A stretch of DNA of 41,031 bases from Bacteroidales bacterium (GCA_012519815.1 JAAYPM010000028.1:1-41031), one strand, 5' to 3'. Counted from the stretch's first letter, positions 16,806 to 27,870 are shown. Translations and numbers: made by a program. The notes: generated by a model not told the origin, from the sequence alone.

Positions 16806-18797
16806 ATGAGTATTCCAAAACTTGTTGAAAACGACCCATGGCTCAATCAGTTTAAAGATGCCATTATAGGACGATTAGAATATTCTAAACAACGTGAAAA
16901 ACAACTTACAAAAGGAAGTGGTTCTCTTATTGATTTTGCAAATGGGCATCTTTTTTTTGGTTGTCATAAAACAAAAACCCATTGGATATTTCGAGAATGG
17001 GCACCAAACGCCACAAATATTTGTTTAGTTGGTGATTTTACCGATTGGAAAGAACGGGTTGAATTTGTGTTTGATAATAAAGACACCTATTGGGAACTTC
17101 AAATTCCTTTAGAAAAAATTTCTCATGGCGATTTATATAAATTATCGGTATATTGGAAAGGTGGGCATGGCGATAGAATTTCAGCATGGTCAACACGAGT
17201 GGTACAAGATGAAGACACAAAATTGTTCAGCTCTCAAATTTGGGACACTAAACCATACGTTTGGAAACATAAAGTTCCCACAAAACCTATAACACCATTA
17301 ATTTACGAAGCTCATGTGGGCATGGCAACAGAAGAATATAAAGTGGGCACGTATTCGGAATTCACACAAAAAATTCTTCCTATTATTAAAAAAGCTGGAT
17401 ACAATACGGTGCAATTAATGGCAATTCAAGAGCACCCATATTATGGTTCGTTTGGGTATCATGTTTCAAGTTTTTTTGCAGCCTCATCACGATTTGGAAC
17501 GCCAGAAGAACTCAAAACACTTATTGATACAGCACACGGCATGGGACTTAGAGTAATTATGGATATTGTTCATTCTCATGCGGTTAAAAATGAAGTTGAA
17601 GGATTAGGTTGTTACGATGGAACAGATTATCAATTTTTTCATAAAGGACCAAAAGGAAACCATGATGCATGGGATTCAAAATGTTTTGATTATGGAAAAG
17701 ATGATGTGGTACATTTTCTTCTTTCTAACTGTAAATACTGGCTTACAGAATATAAATTCGACGGATTTCGCTTTGATGGAGTAACAAGCATGCTATATTG
17801 GGATCACGGTTTAGGGCGTTCTTTTGACACTTACGAACGATATTTTGATGGTGGACAAGATGGTGATGCAATTTGTTATTTGATGCTGGCAAACAAATTA
17901 ATTCACGAATGCAATCCGCATGCAATTACCATTGCCGAAGACGTAAGCGGCATGCCAGGACTCGCTTCTCCGTATGATTACGGGGGATATGGATTCGATT
18001 ATAGATTATCTATGGGAGTTCCTGATTTCTGGATAAAATTATTAAAAGAAAAACGCGATGAAGATTGGCATGTTGGTCAAATTTTTCATGAACTTACACA
18101 AGCTCGTTTTGATGAAAAAGTAATATCATACGCAGAATCTCACGACCAAGCACTTGTTGGCGATAAAACTATTGCATTTCGATTAATGGATAAAGAAATG
18201 TATTTTAATATGCATGTTGCCTACCCAAGTTTAGTTATTGACAGGGGTTTAGCTTTACATAAATTAATTCGATTAATAACCCTTACTACCTCTCAAAACG
18301 GGTATTTGAATTTTATGGGTAATGAATTCGGACACCCCGAATGGGTTGATTTTCCTCGTTCGGGCAATAATTGGTCATATCATTATGCACGCAGACAATG
18401 GTCGTTACGAAATGACGAAAATCTTCGATATAAGTTTCTTGCAGATTTTGATGCTGATATGATTAGTTTAGTTACAAAAAAATCTGATTTTTTCTCTCAA
18501 AAAGCTAACTTTATTTCTGAAAACATTCAAGACCAAGTTCTTATATATGAGCGTTCTGAATATATTTTTATTTTTTCATTTAATCCTACCACTTCATTTC
18601 CCGATTATGGATTTGCAACAAAAAAAGGAAAATATAAAGTAATGCTCACTATTGATTCCGCAAAATACGGGGGATTACAACGCATTGACGAACAAATGAT
18701 TTACACTACAACTTCTGCATCTGACAAAAAATTTAGCGAACATTTTTTACGTATCTATATTCCTACTCAAACAGCAATAGTATTAAAAAGAGTGTAA
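16806..18797 (+). CDS. glgB: 1,4-alpha-glucan branching enzyme, GH13, eukaryote-like type
   Basis: FREWAPNATNICLVGDFTDWKE (CBM48), YEAHVGMATEEYKVGTYSEF, GLRVIMDIVHSHA, FDGFRFDGVTSMLY, ITIAEDVSGMP, YAESHDQALVGDKT, LNFMGNEFGHPEWVDFPR. Confidence 0.95.
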   Translation: MSIPKLVENDPWLNQFKDAIIGRLEYSKQREKQLTKGSGSLIDFANGHLFFGCHKTKTHWIFREWAPNATNICLVGDFTDWKERVEFVFDNKDTYWELQIPLEKISHGDLYKLSVYWKGGHGDRISAWSTRVVQDEDTKLFSSQIWDTKPYVWKHKVPTKPITPLIYEAHVGMATEEYKVGTYSEFTQKILPIIKKAGYNTVQLMAIQEHPYYGSFGYHVSSFFAASSRFGTPEELKTLIDTAHGMGLRVIMDIVHSHAVKNEVEGLGCYDGTDYQFFHKGPKGNHDAWDSKCFDYGKDDVVHFLLSNCKYWLTEYKFDGFRFDGVTSMLYWDHGLGRSFDTYERYFDGGQDGDAICYLMLANKLIHECNPHAITIAEDVSGMPGLASPYDYGGYGFDYRLSMGVPDFWIKLLKEKRDEDWHVGQIFHELTQARFDEKVISYAESHDQALVGDKTIAFRLMDKEMYFNMHVAYPSLVIDRGLALHKLIRLITLTTSQNGYLNFMGNEFGHPEWVDFPRSGNNWSYHYARRQWSLRNDENLRYKFLADFDADMISLVTKKSDFFSQKANFISENIQDQVLIYERSEYIFIFSFNPTTSFPDYGFATKKGKYKVMLTIDSAKYGGLQRIDEQMIYTTTSASDKKFSEHFLRIYIPTQTAIVLKRV

Positions 18798-18889
18798 AGA
18801 GTTATATTACGTTATTTATTATGAGCAATATCATATTCTTTATATAAACTTTTATTGGAAAAATCAGTAGTAATTCTTGAATTTATTCC

Positions 18890-18897
18890 TACTTTTG
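18890..18897 (+). promoter_or_regulatory. Possible Bacteroidota -7 element (TAnnTTTG) upstream of the debranching enzyme gene
   Basis: TACTTTTG at 18890-18897, 25 nt before the ATG, in the only sizeable gap (125 nt) of the glycogen cluster; no well-spaced -33 TTG. Confidence 0.35.
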
Positions 18898-18922
18898 TGG
18901 CATACGAAAAAATTTTCTACAC

Positions 18923-20881
18923 ATGAGCTACTTAGAGTTTCAAAAACAGGAAGTTACAAACCTTAGCGTGTCGTTAAAACAAGAATTTATACGCACCAAC
19001 AGATTGGGAGCATATGCATGTTCTACAATCATTTATTGTAATACTCGAAAATATCATGGCTTACTTATTAGTCCTATAAAAGAACTAAACAATGAACTTT
19101 TTGTGCTTCTTTCATCACTTGACGAAACGGTAATACAGCATAACACACCTTTTCATCTTGCAATTCATAAATATATAAACGACTATAACCCTTTAGGGCA
19201 TAAATATATAGAATCATATAAAAACGAACCAACCCCTACCCTTACCTACAGAGTTGGGGGCGTATTGCTTCAAAAAGAAATTCTTCTTGTAGAAGAAGAA
19301 GACCGTATTCTTATAAAATACACGCTTCTTAAAGCAAATTCAAAAACAACCCTGCAATTACGTCCATTTCTTGCGTTTCGAAATATTCATGAACTTACAC
19401 ACGCAAATATGGAGGCAAAAACAAAATACACCTCTATAGAAAACGGTATTTCAACGCAATTATATCAAGATTTTCCACATCTTGCAATGCAACTTTCTAA
19501 AAAGAACGAATACATTTCAGCACCCGATTGGTACAATAATTTTGAATATACAAAAGAAAAAGAGCGAGGATTTGCATGTATAGAAGATTTGTTAACACCC
19601 GGTTATTTTGAAGTGCCTATAGAAACAGGAGAATCTATAGTATTTTCGGCAGGATTGACACCTATAAAAACAAATTCATTACAAAAACTGTTTGATTCCG
19701 AAATTAAAAAAAATGCACCCATTACTAATTTTGAGAATTTTTTACGAAAAGCTTCGCAACAGTTTTTCTCTCGAAAAAATAATAAAACCGAAATTATTGC
19801 AAGTTTTCCTTGGCCCGGAAAATGGGGACGAGACAGCATGATTGCCTTACCGGGATTAACCTTAGCGTTAGATGACCTACAAACCTGCCAAGATGTTTTA
19901 GATACAATAACCGAAGAAATACACGGATACATGTATAAAAATGTGGGAAATATAGAACATTCAAATGTTGAATCTATAGACACTGCATTATGGTATGTGC
20001 GTGCCGTTCAACATTTTGCGAAACACTCTTCTATAACAAATGTAAAAAAACGATACGCAAAAAAAATTCAAGAAATAATTACTGCCTTTAAATCAAACCA
20101 AAGTGATATTATTACTATGCACGAAAATGGTTTGTTGTATTTGAATCACGCAGACAAAGCTCTTACATGGGCTGATGCAAAAATTCAAGGAAAACCCGTA
20201 GTTCCTCGTTGGGGCTATGTTGTTGAAATAAATGTATTGTGGTATAATGCTATAAAATTTGCACTTGAAATAATATCAGATAAAAAATTTCAAGCAGAAT
20301 GGCTGCCTATACCCGAAAACATTGAAAATTCATTTACAGAAATCTTTTGGGACGATTCACGTAACTACTTAGCAGACTATGTAACAGAAAATTACAAAGA
20401 TTTTTCGGTGCGTCCAAGTCAAGTGTTTGCAGCATCACTGCCCTATTCACCTCTTAAAGATAAAATGCAGAAACATGCTATTTTAGAAATAATAAAAAAA
20501 GAATTACTTACTCCTCGCGGAATTAGAACTCTTTCGCCCAAAAATCCATTATATAAAGGAGAGTGTAAAGGAACTATCCAAGAACGAGATATTGCATACC
20601 ACCAAGGCTCTGTGCTTTTATGGCTGCTTGCTCCCTATGCCGAAGCATATTTAGAACTTCATGGAAAATCAGGAGTTACTGAAATTAAACGTATATACAA
20701 TGGTCTTGAAGAGGCTCTTTTTACACACGGAATAGGAACATTTTCAGAGCTTTACGACGGAAACCCTCCTCATGAAGGACGAGGAGCAATATCGCAAGCA
20801 TGGAGCGTCGCTGCTGCTTTACGTATAAAAAAACTCATTGACAATTTCGAACACATTGAATTAACAAAAGAGAAAAAATGA
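18923..20881 (+). CDS. Amylo-alpha-1,6-glucosidase / glycogen debranching enzyme (GH133-like)
   Basis: EFIRTNRLGAYACSTIIYCNTRKYHGLLISP (GDE_N-like); FPWPGKWGRDSMIALPGLTLAL; NVESIDTALWYVRAVQHF; FSELYDGNPPHEGRGAISQAWSVAA. Confidence 0.92.
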   Translation: MSYLEFQKQEVTNLSVSLKQEFIRTNRLGAYACSTIIYCNTRKYHGLLISPIKELNNELFVLLSSLDETVIQHNTPFHLAIHKYINDYNPLGHKYIESYKNEPTPTLTYRVGGVLLQKEILLVEEEDRILIKYTLLKANSKTTLQLRPFLAFRNIHELTHANMEAKTKYTSIENGISTQLYQDFPHLAMQLSKKNEYISAPDWYNNFEYTKEKERGFACIEDLLTPGYFEVPIETGESIVFSAGLTPIKTNSLQKLFDSEIKKNAPITNFENFLRKASQQFFSRKNNKTEIIASFPWPGKWGRDSMIALPGLTLALDDLQTCQDVLDTITEEIHGYMYKNVGNIEHSNVESIDTALWYVRAVQHFAKHSSITNVKKRYAKKIQEIITAFKSNQSDIITMHENGLLYLNHADKALTWADAKIQGKPVVPRWGYVVEINVLWYNAIKFALEIISDKKFQAEWLPIPENIENSFTEIFWDDSRNYLADYVTENYKDFSVRPSQVFAASLPYSPLKDKMQKHAILEIIKKELLTPRGIRTLSPKNPLYKGECKGTIQERDIAYHQGSVLLWLLAPYAEAYLELHGKSGVTEIKRIYNGLEEALFTHGIGTFSELYDGNPPHEGRGAISQAWSVAAALRIKKLIDNFEHIELTKEKK

Positions 20882-22188
20882 AAATACTTATGTTTGGGTG
20901 GGAATTTCCACCTCACATTTCAGGAGGACTTGGTACGGCATGTTATGGTTTAACAAAAGCCATGACAAAACAAGATTTGGAAATTATTTTTATTGTTCCA
21001 AAAGCTTGGGGTGATGAAGATCAAAGTCTTGTAAAACTTGTGGGGGCAAATAATATTCCTGTACGAATAAAAAAATACAGTTTTCGTGATGAGTCTATAA
21101 AAAAAGCTCACAATGTACAATATGTTGAAATTGGTTCAGATTTAATTCCCTATGTGTCAACCGAAGAATATTATAATATTATAAACAATAGAGTAAATAC
21201 GACAAAACAACTTAAACAATACACTCATACACAAGAACTTGACACCATTACATTTGAAGGAGGATACGGAGGAAGCCTTATTCATGAAGTAGGAGCATAT
21301 GCACGGGTTGCACGACAAATTGCTCAAGAATTTGATTTCGATATTATTCACGCTCATGATTGGCTTACATATGATGCTGGTATTGCAGCAAAAGAGGTGT
21401 CTGGAAAACCACTCGTAATACATGTTCATGCAACAGAATTTGACCGAAGTGGCATGCATGTAAATCAATTTGTGTACGATATTGAACGCAGAGGGATGCA
21501 CGCTGCTGATGCAATAATTACAGTTAGTAATTTAACCAAAAGTACTGTTGTAAATAATTACGGAGTTTCTGAATCAAAAGTAACAACAGCATATAATGGT
21601 GTTGACGATGTGCAACTATCAACACCGCAAAAATTTAAAAAAAATGTTGACGATAAAATAGTTACATTTCTTGGAAGAATTACCTTTCAAAAAGGACCAG
21701 AATATTTTTTAGAAGCAGCTGCAAAAGTATTGCAACGCAAAAAAAATGTTAAATTTGTAATGGCTGGAAGCGGTGATATGTTTGAAAAAATGATGTGGAG
21801 AGCTGCAGAACTTGGAATTTCTGAAAATTTTTATTTTACAGGCTTTTTGCGTGGCGATGATGTTATTCACATGCTTTCAATTAGTGATGTGTATGTAATG
21901 CCATCAGTTTCAGAGCCTTTCGGCATATCGCCTCTCGAAGCAATGCGTTCAAATGTTCCTGTAATTATTTCAAAACAATCAGGGGTTTCGGAAATCTTAA
22001 AACATGCTATAAAAATCGATTTCTGGGATGTGGACTCTATGGCAGATGCAATCTATGGCATTGTGAGTTATAATGGTCTCGACAATATGTTTAAAACGTA
22101 CGGAAAAGTAGAAGTTGACAATTTGAAATGGGACTCGGCAGCAAAAACAATAAAATCTATCTATCAAAACACCTTATCAAACGCATAA
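20878..22188 (+). CDS. Glycosyltransferase family 4, glycogen synthase-like
   Basis: MKILMFGWEFPPHISGGLGTACYGLTKAM; DIIHAHDWLTYDAGIAAK; VTFLGRITFQKGPEYFLEAAAKV; MPSVSEPFGISPLEAM. Overlaps the upstream stop by 4 nt. Confidence 0.9.
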   Translation: MKILMFGWEFPPHISGGLGTACYGLTKAMTKQDLEIIFIVPKAWGDEDQSLVKLVGANNIPVRIKKYSFRDESIKKAHNVQYVEIGSDLIPYVSTEEYYNIINNRVNTTKQLKQYTHTQELDTITFEGGYGGSLIHEVGAYARVARQIAQEFDFDIIHAHDWLTYDAGIAAKEVSGKPLVIHVHATEFDRSGMHVNQFVYDIERRGMHAADAIITVSNLTKSTVVNNYGVSESKVTTAYNGVDDVQLSTPQKFKKNVDDKIVTFLGRITFQKGPEYFLEAAAKVLQRKKNVKFVMAGSGDMFEKMMWRAAELGISENFYFTGFLRGDDVIHMLSISDVYVMPSVSEPFGISPLEAMRSNVPVIISKQSGVSEILKHAIKIDFWDVDSMADAIYGIVSYNGLDNMFKTYGKVEVDNLKWDSAAKTIKSIYQNTLSNA

Positions 22189-22190
22189 AC

Positions 22191-23492
22191 ATGAAAAATA
22201 TTTGCTTACATTTTCAAGTTCATCTACCTTTCAAATTACGTACATATCGTTTTTTTGACATAGGTACAGATCATTATTATTATGATGATTTTCTTAATAA
22301 ATCTACCTTGCTACGAGTAGCTAAAAGTTCATATATCCCTATGAATACACTTTTGCTTGACCTTATAAAAAAACATAAGGGAAAATTTAAAGTGAATTTT
22401 TCAATAAGTGGAAGTGCTATTGAACAATTTGAAAAATATACGCCCGAGGTAATTGAAAGTTTTCAAGAGCTTGCAAAAACTGGAAAGGTTGAGTTTTTAG
22501 CACAACCATACAACTACTCATTGGCATCTATTAAATCCGAAGAGGAGTTTCGTAAACAAGTTGAAATGCATAGCAATAAAATACGTGAAGTATTCAACAA
22601 AACACCAAAAGTGTTTCATAATGCACATTATATTTATTCTGATTATATTGGCGACATGGTGCTCAATATGGGATATAAAGGTATTCTCATTGAAGGTGCG
22701 AGACATATTTTAGGTTGGAAAAGTCCTAATTTCCTCTATTGTAGTGCCAATAATCCAAAACTAAAAATTCTTCTTCGTAATTATAAAATGAGCGACGATA
22801 TTGCACTACGTTTTTCAAATCAAGCTTGGGATCAATGGCCCCTAACAGCTGATAAAATGGCTGGGTGGATTAAAAATTTACCACAAGACGAAGAAATTCT
22901 TAATCTGTGTATGGACTATGAAACATTTGGTGAATATCAACATAAATCAACAGGAATTTTTGATTTTATGAAAACACTACCTGACGCAATTCTTAATCAT
23001 ACAGATTTTTCGTTTACAACATTTTCAGAAATAATTAAAGACGGACAACCTGTTTCAGTGCTAAGTGTGCCAAACACTACATCTTGTGCCGACGAAGAAC
23101 GAGATATATCACCATGGCTTGGAAATAATTTGCAAAGAGAAGCTTTTGATGCATTATACAAACATGTTGATACTATGCACGCTATAACAGATGAGTATAT
23201 TTTACAAGATTGGAAATATTTGCAAAACTCAGATAATTTTTATTATATGAGTACCAAATTTTTTGCTGATGGAAATACGCCTTTAAAAGCAAACCCGTAT
23301 CCTACTCCATACGAGGCATTTATTAATTTTATGAATGTTATAGGTGATTTTAATGAACGGGTTAAAAAAGCACCAAAAACACATGAGCAAATTCAATTTT
23401 CAAAAGAAGAACTCGATCAAGAAATAGCAAAACATACAGCGGCTCTTGAGCAACTGATTGAACTAAAAACAAAAGGTAATATAAAAAAGTAA
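22191..23492 (+). CDS. Glycoside hydrolase family 57 (alpha-amylase-like)
   Basis: MKNICLHFQVHLPFKLRTYRFFDIGTDHYYYDD; VNFSISGSAIEQFEKYTPEVIESFQELAKTGKVEFLAQPYNYSLASI; LNLCMDYETFGEYQHKSTGIFDFMKTLP. Starts 2 nt after the GT4 stop. Confidence 0.9.
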   Translation: MKNICLHFQVHLPFKLRTYRFFDIGTDHYYYDDFLNKSTLLRVAKSSYIPMNTLLLDLIKKHKGKFKVNFSISGSAIEQFEKYTPEVIESFQELAKTGKVEFLAQPYNYSLASIKSEEEFRKQVEMHSNKIREVFNKTPKVFHNAHYIYSDYIGDMVLNMGYKGILIEGARHILGWKSPNFLYCSANNPKLKILLRNYKMSDDIALRFSNQAWDQWPLTADKMAGWIKNLPQDEEILNLCMDYETFGEYQHKSTGIFDFMKTLPDAILNHTDFSFTTFSEIIKDGQPVSVLSVPNTTSCADEERDISPWLGNNLQREAFDALYKHVDTMHAITDEYILQDWKYLQNSDNFYYMSTKFFADGNTPLKANPYPTPYEAFINFMNVIGDFNERVKKAPKTHEQIQFSKEELDQEIAKHTAALEQLIELKTKGNIKK

Positions 23493-23522
23493 ATAATTAA
23501 TTTTTAAATAGTAAATAAACAA

Positions 23523-26087
23523 ATGGGAGCAAACTTAAATCAAAGCAAACATAATACTCCATTATGGAAGGGAATGGTTGTGCAATCAAGTTTTCCGCAA
23601 GAACTTAAGGAACTTAACACTCTTGCGACAAACTTATGGTGGACGTGGAATTATGAGGTAAAAGATTTATTCCAAGAAATCGATTCGGTTTTATGGAAAA
23701 AAAGTCTTAATCCGATTCAAGTTCTTAAAGAAATTAGTTATGACCGTCTGGTTGAATTAACTAAAAACGATTCTTTTATGCAACAATACAAAGCTGTGTT
23801 GCAAAAATATAATGATTACATGGCGGTAAAACCTGCCGAAGAAAATGCCAGAATCGGATATTTTAGTATGGAATACGGATTAGACGACTCGTTAAAAGTA
23901 TTTTCAGGTGGTTTAGGTATTTTAGCAGGCGACTACTTAAAAGAAGCAAGTGATACAAATACCAATATGGTGGCGGTTGGATTTTTATATAAATTTGGCT
24001 ATTTCCAACAAAAACTATCGTTAGATGGTGACCAAATGGCGGTATATACTCCGCAAAACCCTTCTGAACTTCCTGTGCATCTTGTAACCGACAGTAATAA
24101 TAACCCTATTACTGTGCAAGTTGGATTGCCAGGTAGAATTATTAACGCTCAAATATGGCTCGTACATGTAGGGCGAATTAAACTCTACCTTTTAGATACC
24201 GATATTTCAGATAATAACGAAGAAGACCGTGCTATTTCACATGCTTTATATGGAGGAAATAACGAACATCGTTTAAAACAAGAAATGCTTCTTGGAATTG
24301 GTGGTGTTCGTACACTTGAAGCTGTAGGCGAAAAAATTGATATATTTCATTGCAACGAAGGGCATGCTGCATTCATCAACCTCGAACGCCTTCGTAAGCT
24401 TATTAAACATAAAAATTTCTCCTTCCAAAAAGCTCTTGAGGTTGTTCGTTCTTCAACACTTTATACAACCCACACTCCTGTTCCTGCGGGACACGACTCT
24501 TTTCCTGAGGATTTAATGATGACATACTTAGGACAATTTCCAGAACGATTACAATTAAGCTGGAACGATTTTATGAACTTAGGACGAATGTATCCTGACA
24601 ATCATGGAGAAAATTTTTCAATGAGTAATCTTGCTATTTGCACCTCACAAGAAGTAAATGGCGTAAGTCGCCTTCATGGTGATGTGTCTAAAAAAATGTT
24701 TAATGATTTATGGCAAGGATATCAAGTTGAAGAATCACACATTGGCTATGTTACAAATGGTGTTCACTACGGAACATGGATATCAAAAGATTGGCAAAAC
24801 TTACACAATAAAACATTTGGTGCCGGTTTTCTAAATAATCTATCTGATAGTTCATACTGGTCAAAAATTTATGATGTAAATGATGAAGTGCTCTGGAATA
24901 TTAAAGAAAAGCATAGAGAAAAATTAATTAGCTATGTAAAAGAAAAACTTCATGAAAATTGGACGCAAAGATTTGAAGACCCTAAACGATTAGTAAAAAT
25001 AACACAATATATTAGCAGCAAAACACTTACTATTGGTTTTGCGCGACGATTTGCAACATATAAACGTGCATATTTATTATTTAGCAACTTAGAGCGTTTA
25101 AGTAAAATTGTAAATAATCCTGAGCGTCCTATTCAATTTATTTTTGCTGGAAAAGCGCATCCTAACGACAAGCCTGGACAAGCAATGATAAAAGAAATTG
25201 TACGTATTTCGAAACTTTCCGAATTTGTTGGAAAAATTATTTTCATGGAAAATTACGACATGAATTTAGCAAGACAACTTGTACAAGGAGTAGATATTTG
25301 GTTAAACACTCCTACTCGTCCTCTTGAGGCATCAGGAACAAGTGGTATGAAAGCTGTTATGAATGGTGCTATGAATTTTAGTGTATTAGACGGCTGGTGG
25401 TGCGAAGGATATAAAGAAGGTGCAGGCTGGGCTTTACCTGAAAAACGCACATACGACGACCAAGAATTTCAAAATAAATTAGATGCGGAAACAATTTATA
25501 GCATGTTAGAAAATGAAATTGCTCCTTTATATTATAATAGAGATAAAGACGGCATTCCGCATCAATGGATACAATACATGAAAAAATGTATTGCAGAAAT
25601 TGCTCCTGAATTTACCACAAAACGAATGATTGATGATTATCATGAGCGATACTATTCTAAATTGGCAGATAGAAAAAAACAAATGACTGCTAATAATTAT
25701 GAATTAGCAGATGAAATTACAGAATGGAAGAAAAAAATCTCTGAAAAATGGGATGATATTTATGTGATTTCTACCGATATTGAAAAATCTGCTGATACAT
25801 TAACTCTTGGAAAATCATACGAAGGAGAAGTAAAACTTGATTTAAAAGGTCTTTCTCCAGATGAAATAGGAGTTGAATTAGTGTTAACAGAACAAGATTC
25901 AAGTGGAGAATTTATTGTTATTGAAAAAACACCGTTTAAATTTTTAGAAAACGATGAACATATTTCAATATTCTCTATTTCTATTACGCCAAAAAAATCA
26001 GGGGTGTTTAATTATGGTATTCGCATGTATCCAAAGCATCATGCAATTCCCCACCGTCAAGATTTTGCATACGTACGATGGTTATAG
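23523..26087 (+). CDS. glgP: Alpha-glucan (glycogen) phosphorylase, GT35, with DUF3417-like N-terminus
   Basis: LKELNTLATNLWWTWNYEVKDLFQEID (DUF3417-like); IGYFSMEYGLDDSLKVFSGGLGILAGDYLKEASD; TTHTPVPAGHDSFP; EASGTSGMKAVMNGAMNFSVLDGWWCEGY. Confidence 0.95.
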   Translation: MGANLNQSKHNTPLWKGMVVQSSFPQELKELNTLATNLWWTWNYEVKDLFQEIDSVLWKKSLNPIQVLKEISYDRLVELTKNDSFMQQYKAVLQKYNDYMAVKPAEENARIGYFSMEYGLDDSLKVFSGGLGILAGDYLKEASDTNTNMVAVGFLYKFGYFQQKLSLDGDQMAVYTPQNPSELPVHLVTDSNNNPITVQVGLPGRIINAQIWLVHVGRIKLYLLDTDISDNNEEDRAISHALYGGNNEHRLKQEMLLGIGGVRTLEAVGEKIDIFHCNEGHAAFINLERLRKLIKHKNFSFQKALEVVRSSTLYTTHTPVPAGHDSFPEDLMMTYLGQFPERLQLSWNDFMNLGRMYPDNHGENFSMSNLAICTSQEVNGVSRLHGDVSKKMFNDLWQGYQVEESHIGYVTNGVHYGTWISKDWQNLHNKTFGAGFLNNLSDSSYWSKIYDVNDEVLWNIKEKHREKLISYVKEKLHENWTQRFEDPKRLVKITQYISSKTLTIGFARRFATYKRAYLLFSNLERLSKIVNNPERPIQFIFAGKAHPNDKPGQAMIKEIVRISKLSEFVGKIIFMENYDMNLARQLVQGVDIWLNTPTRPLEASGTSGMKAVMNGAMNFSVLDGWWCEGYKEGAGWALPEKRTYDDQEFQNKLDAETIYSMLENEIAPLYYNRDKDGIPHQWIQYMKKCIAEIAPEFTTKRMIDDYHERYYSKLADRKKQMTANNYELADEITEWKKKISEKWDDIYVISTDIEKSADTLTLGKSYEGEVKLDLKGLSPDEIGVELVLTEQDSSGEFIVIEKTPFKFLENDEHISIFSISITPKKSGVFNYGIRMYPKHHAIPHRQDFAYVRWL

Positions 26088-26106
26088 ATTATAATACCTA
26101 TATAAT

Positions 26107-26141
26107 AAAAAAAAGCCAGCTTTTATGCTGGCTTTTTTTTT
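26107..26141. terminator. Bidirectional rho-independent terminator
   Basis: AAAAAAAAGCCAGC-ttttat-GCTGGCTTTTTTTT between convergent glgP and the CBM48 gene. Confidence 0.92.
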
Positions 26142-26155
26142 AAATTGTTATGATG

Positions 26156-26458
26156 TTATTTTGTACAATCTACAATTGAATTTGCATCACCAAATTCATT
26201 TGAAATATAACTATCAGCTTGAGGGTCATTTTCCCATCGTTCACCATCAATTACAAATTTATACTGATACGAACGTCCTGACTCTAAAACCACACTCACA
26301 CTTGCAACGCCTTTAATTATTCTTGCAGGGTTTGCATTCACATCCCAGCCATTAAATTCGCCAGCAATTGATGCTTTTTTAGAACCTGCAAGTATTTCTG
26401 CAGGAATTTGAAATGTAACTTTACATTCGGGCTTTGTTTTTGAAAATTGTTTTTTCAT
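26156..26458 (-). CDS. Stand-alone CBM48 / AMPK-beta-like glycogen-binding domain protein
   Basis: 100 aa: CKVTFQIPAEILAGSKKASIAGEFNGWDVNANPARIIKGVASVSVVLESGRSYQYKFVIDGERWENDPQADSYISNEFGDANSIVDC. Confidence 0.92.
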   Translation of the reverse strand: MKKQFSKTKPECKVTFQIPAEILAGSKKASIAGEFNGWDVNANPARIIKGVASVSVVLESGRSYQYKFVIDGERWENDPQADSYISNEFGDANSIVDCTK

Positions 26459-26607
26459 TTGTTATTTATAGAATTGATTATTATACTTCAAATATACATT
26501 TTTTTTCATATAAAAAATTATTTTATTTATTTAATCATTCTTTTTTATAGAACATTTAACAACATGCACTGACTACAACAAGTCAGCAAAAATGTATATG
26601 TTTCTTA

Positions 26608-27870
26608 TTATTTACCACGTATAGCAGCAATACCCGGAAGAACTTTTCCTTCCATATATTCAAGCATTGCACCACCACCCGTAGAAACATAACTCACCTT
26701 GTTTGCTAAATTATTTTTATTAATAGCTGCAACAGAATCACCACCTCCAACAAGCGTAAAAGCTCCATTTTGCGAAGCTTTTGCAAGTGCCTGAGCAATT
26801 GCCGAAGTTCCTTTTGAAAATTTATCCATTTCAAACACTCCCATTGGACCATTCCACAATATTACTTTTGATTGTGCAATAACATCAGAAAACTGTGCAA
26901 TTGTTTCATCTGCAATATCAAGCCCCATCATGTTATCAGGAGTTTCATTTGTTTTTGAAACCGACGTATTTGCATCAGGAGCAAATGCATCTGCATTTAC
27001 TGCATCAACAGGTAAATACACTTTTACATTATGTTCTTTTGCTTTTGCAAGAATATCAAGTGCTAAATCTAATTTATCAGTTTCGCACAATGAATTTCCG
27101 ATTGCTCCGCCTTGTGCTTTTATAAACGTATAGGTCATTCCTCCACCAATAATTAAATTATCAATAGTTGGTAATAATCGAGAAATAATTTGAATTTTAT
27201 CAGAAACTTTTGCTCCTCCCATAATTGCAGTTTTAGGAGTATCGTTTGATTGTATAACTTTATCCATAGCACGCAATTCGCTATTAATTAAAAAGCCAAA
27301 CATTTTGCTTTTTTCATCAAACAAATCTGCAATAAGTGCTGTTGATGCGTGTGCTCTATGTGCAGTACCAAATGCATCGTTTACATACACGTCAGCATAT
27401 GAAGCCAAGGTTTTAACAAATTCTTTTTGTGATTCTTTTACACGTTTTTTTGCAGCTGCTATTTGCTCTTCACTTGCATTTTCCACTCCACGTGGTTTTC
27501 CTTCTTCTTCTTCGTAAAACCGAAGATTTTCAAGTAATAAAACCTCTCCCATTTTAAGATTATCTGCTTGTTGTTTTGCTTTCATACAATCATCAGCAAA
27601 CAAAATTGTTTTTCCTTCTAAATTTTCTGAAAGTTTAGAAATAATTTGTTTCAAAGAAAATTTCGGGTCAGGATTTACTTTTGGTCGTCCCATATGCGAC
27701 ATAAGAATTACCGCACCACCATCTTGTAAGATTTTATTAATTGTTGGTAAAGCCCCGCGAATACGAGTATCATCAGTTACCACTCCTGTTTCTTTGTGCA
27801 ATGGCACATTAAAATCAACTCGAACTATTGCTTTTTTTCCAGCAAAATCATAATTATCAATCAATTGCAT
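26608..27870 (-). CDS. pgk: Phosphoglycerate kinase
   Basis: [106 protein letters not shown]. Confidence 0.97.
   Translation of the reverse strand: MQLIDNYDFAGKKAIVRVDFNVPLHKETGVVTDDTRIRGALPTINKILQDGGAVILMSHMGRPKVNPDPKFSLKQIISKLSENLEGKTILFADDCMKAKQQADNLKMGEVLLLENLRFYEEEEGKPRGVENASEEQIAAAKKRVKESQKEFVKTLASYADVYVNDAFGTAHRAHASTALIADLFDEKSKMFGFLINSELRAMDKVIQSNDTPKTAIMGGAKVSDKIQIISRLLPTIDNLIIGGGMTYTFIKAQGGAIGNSLCETDKLDLALDILAKAKEHNVKVYLPVDAVNADAFAPDANTSVSKTNETPDNMMGLDIADETIAQFSDVIAQSKVILWNGPMGVFEMDKFSKGTSAIAQALAKASQNGAFTLVGGGDSVAAINKNNLANKVSYVSTGGGAMLEYMEGKVLPGIAAIRGK

Noticed and set aside
26568-26586. CTGACT-acaaca-AGTCAG hairpin downstream of pgk considered as a terminator
   Set aside because: Short stem without an adjacent T-tract in the minus-strand direction; too weak to call.
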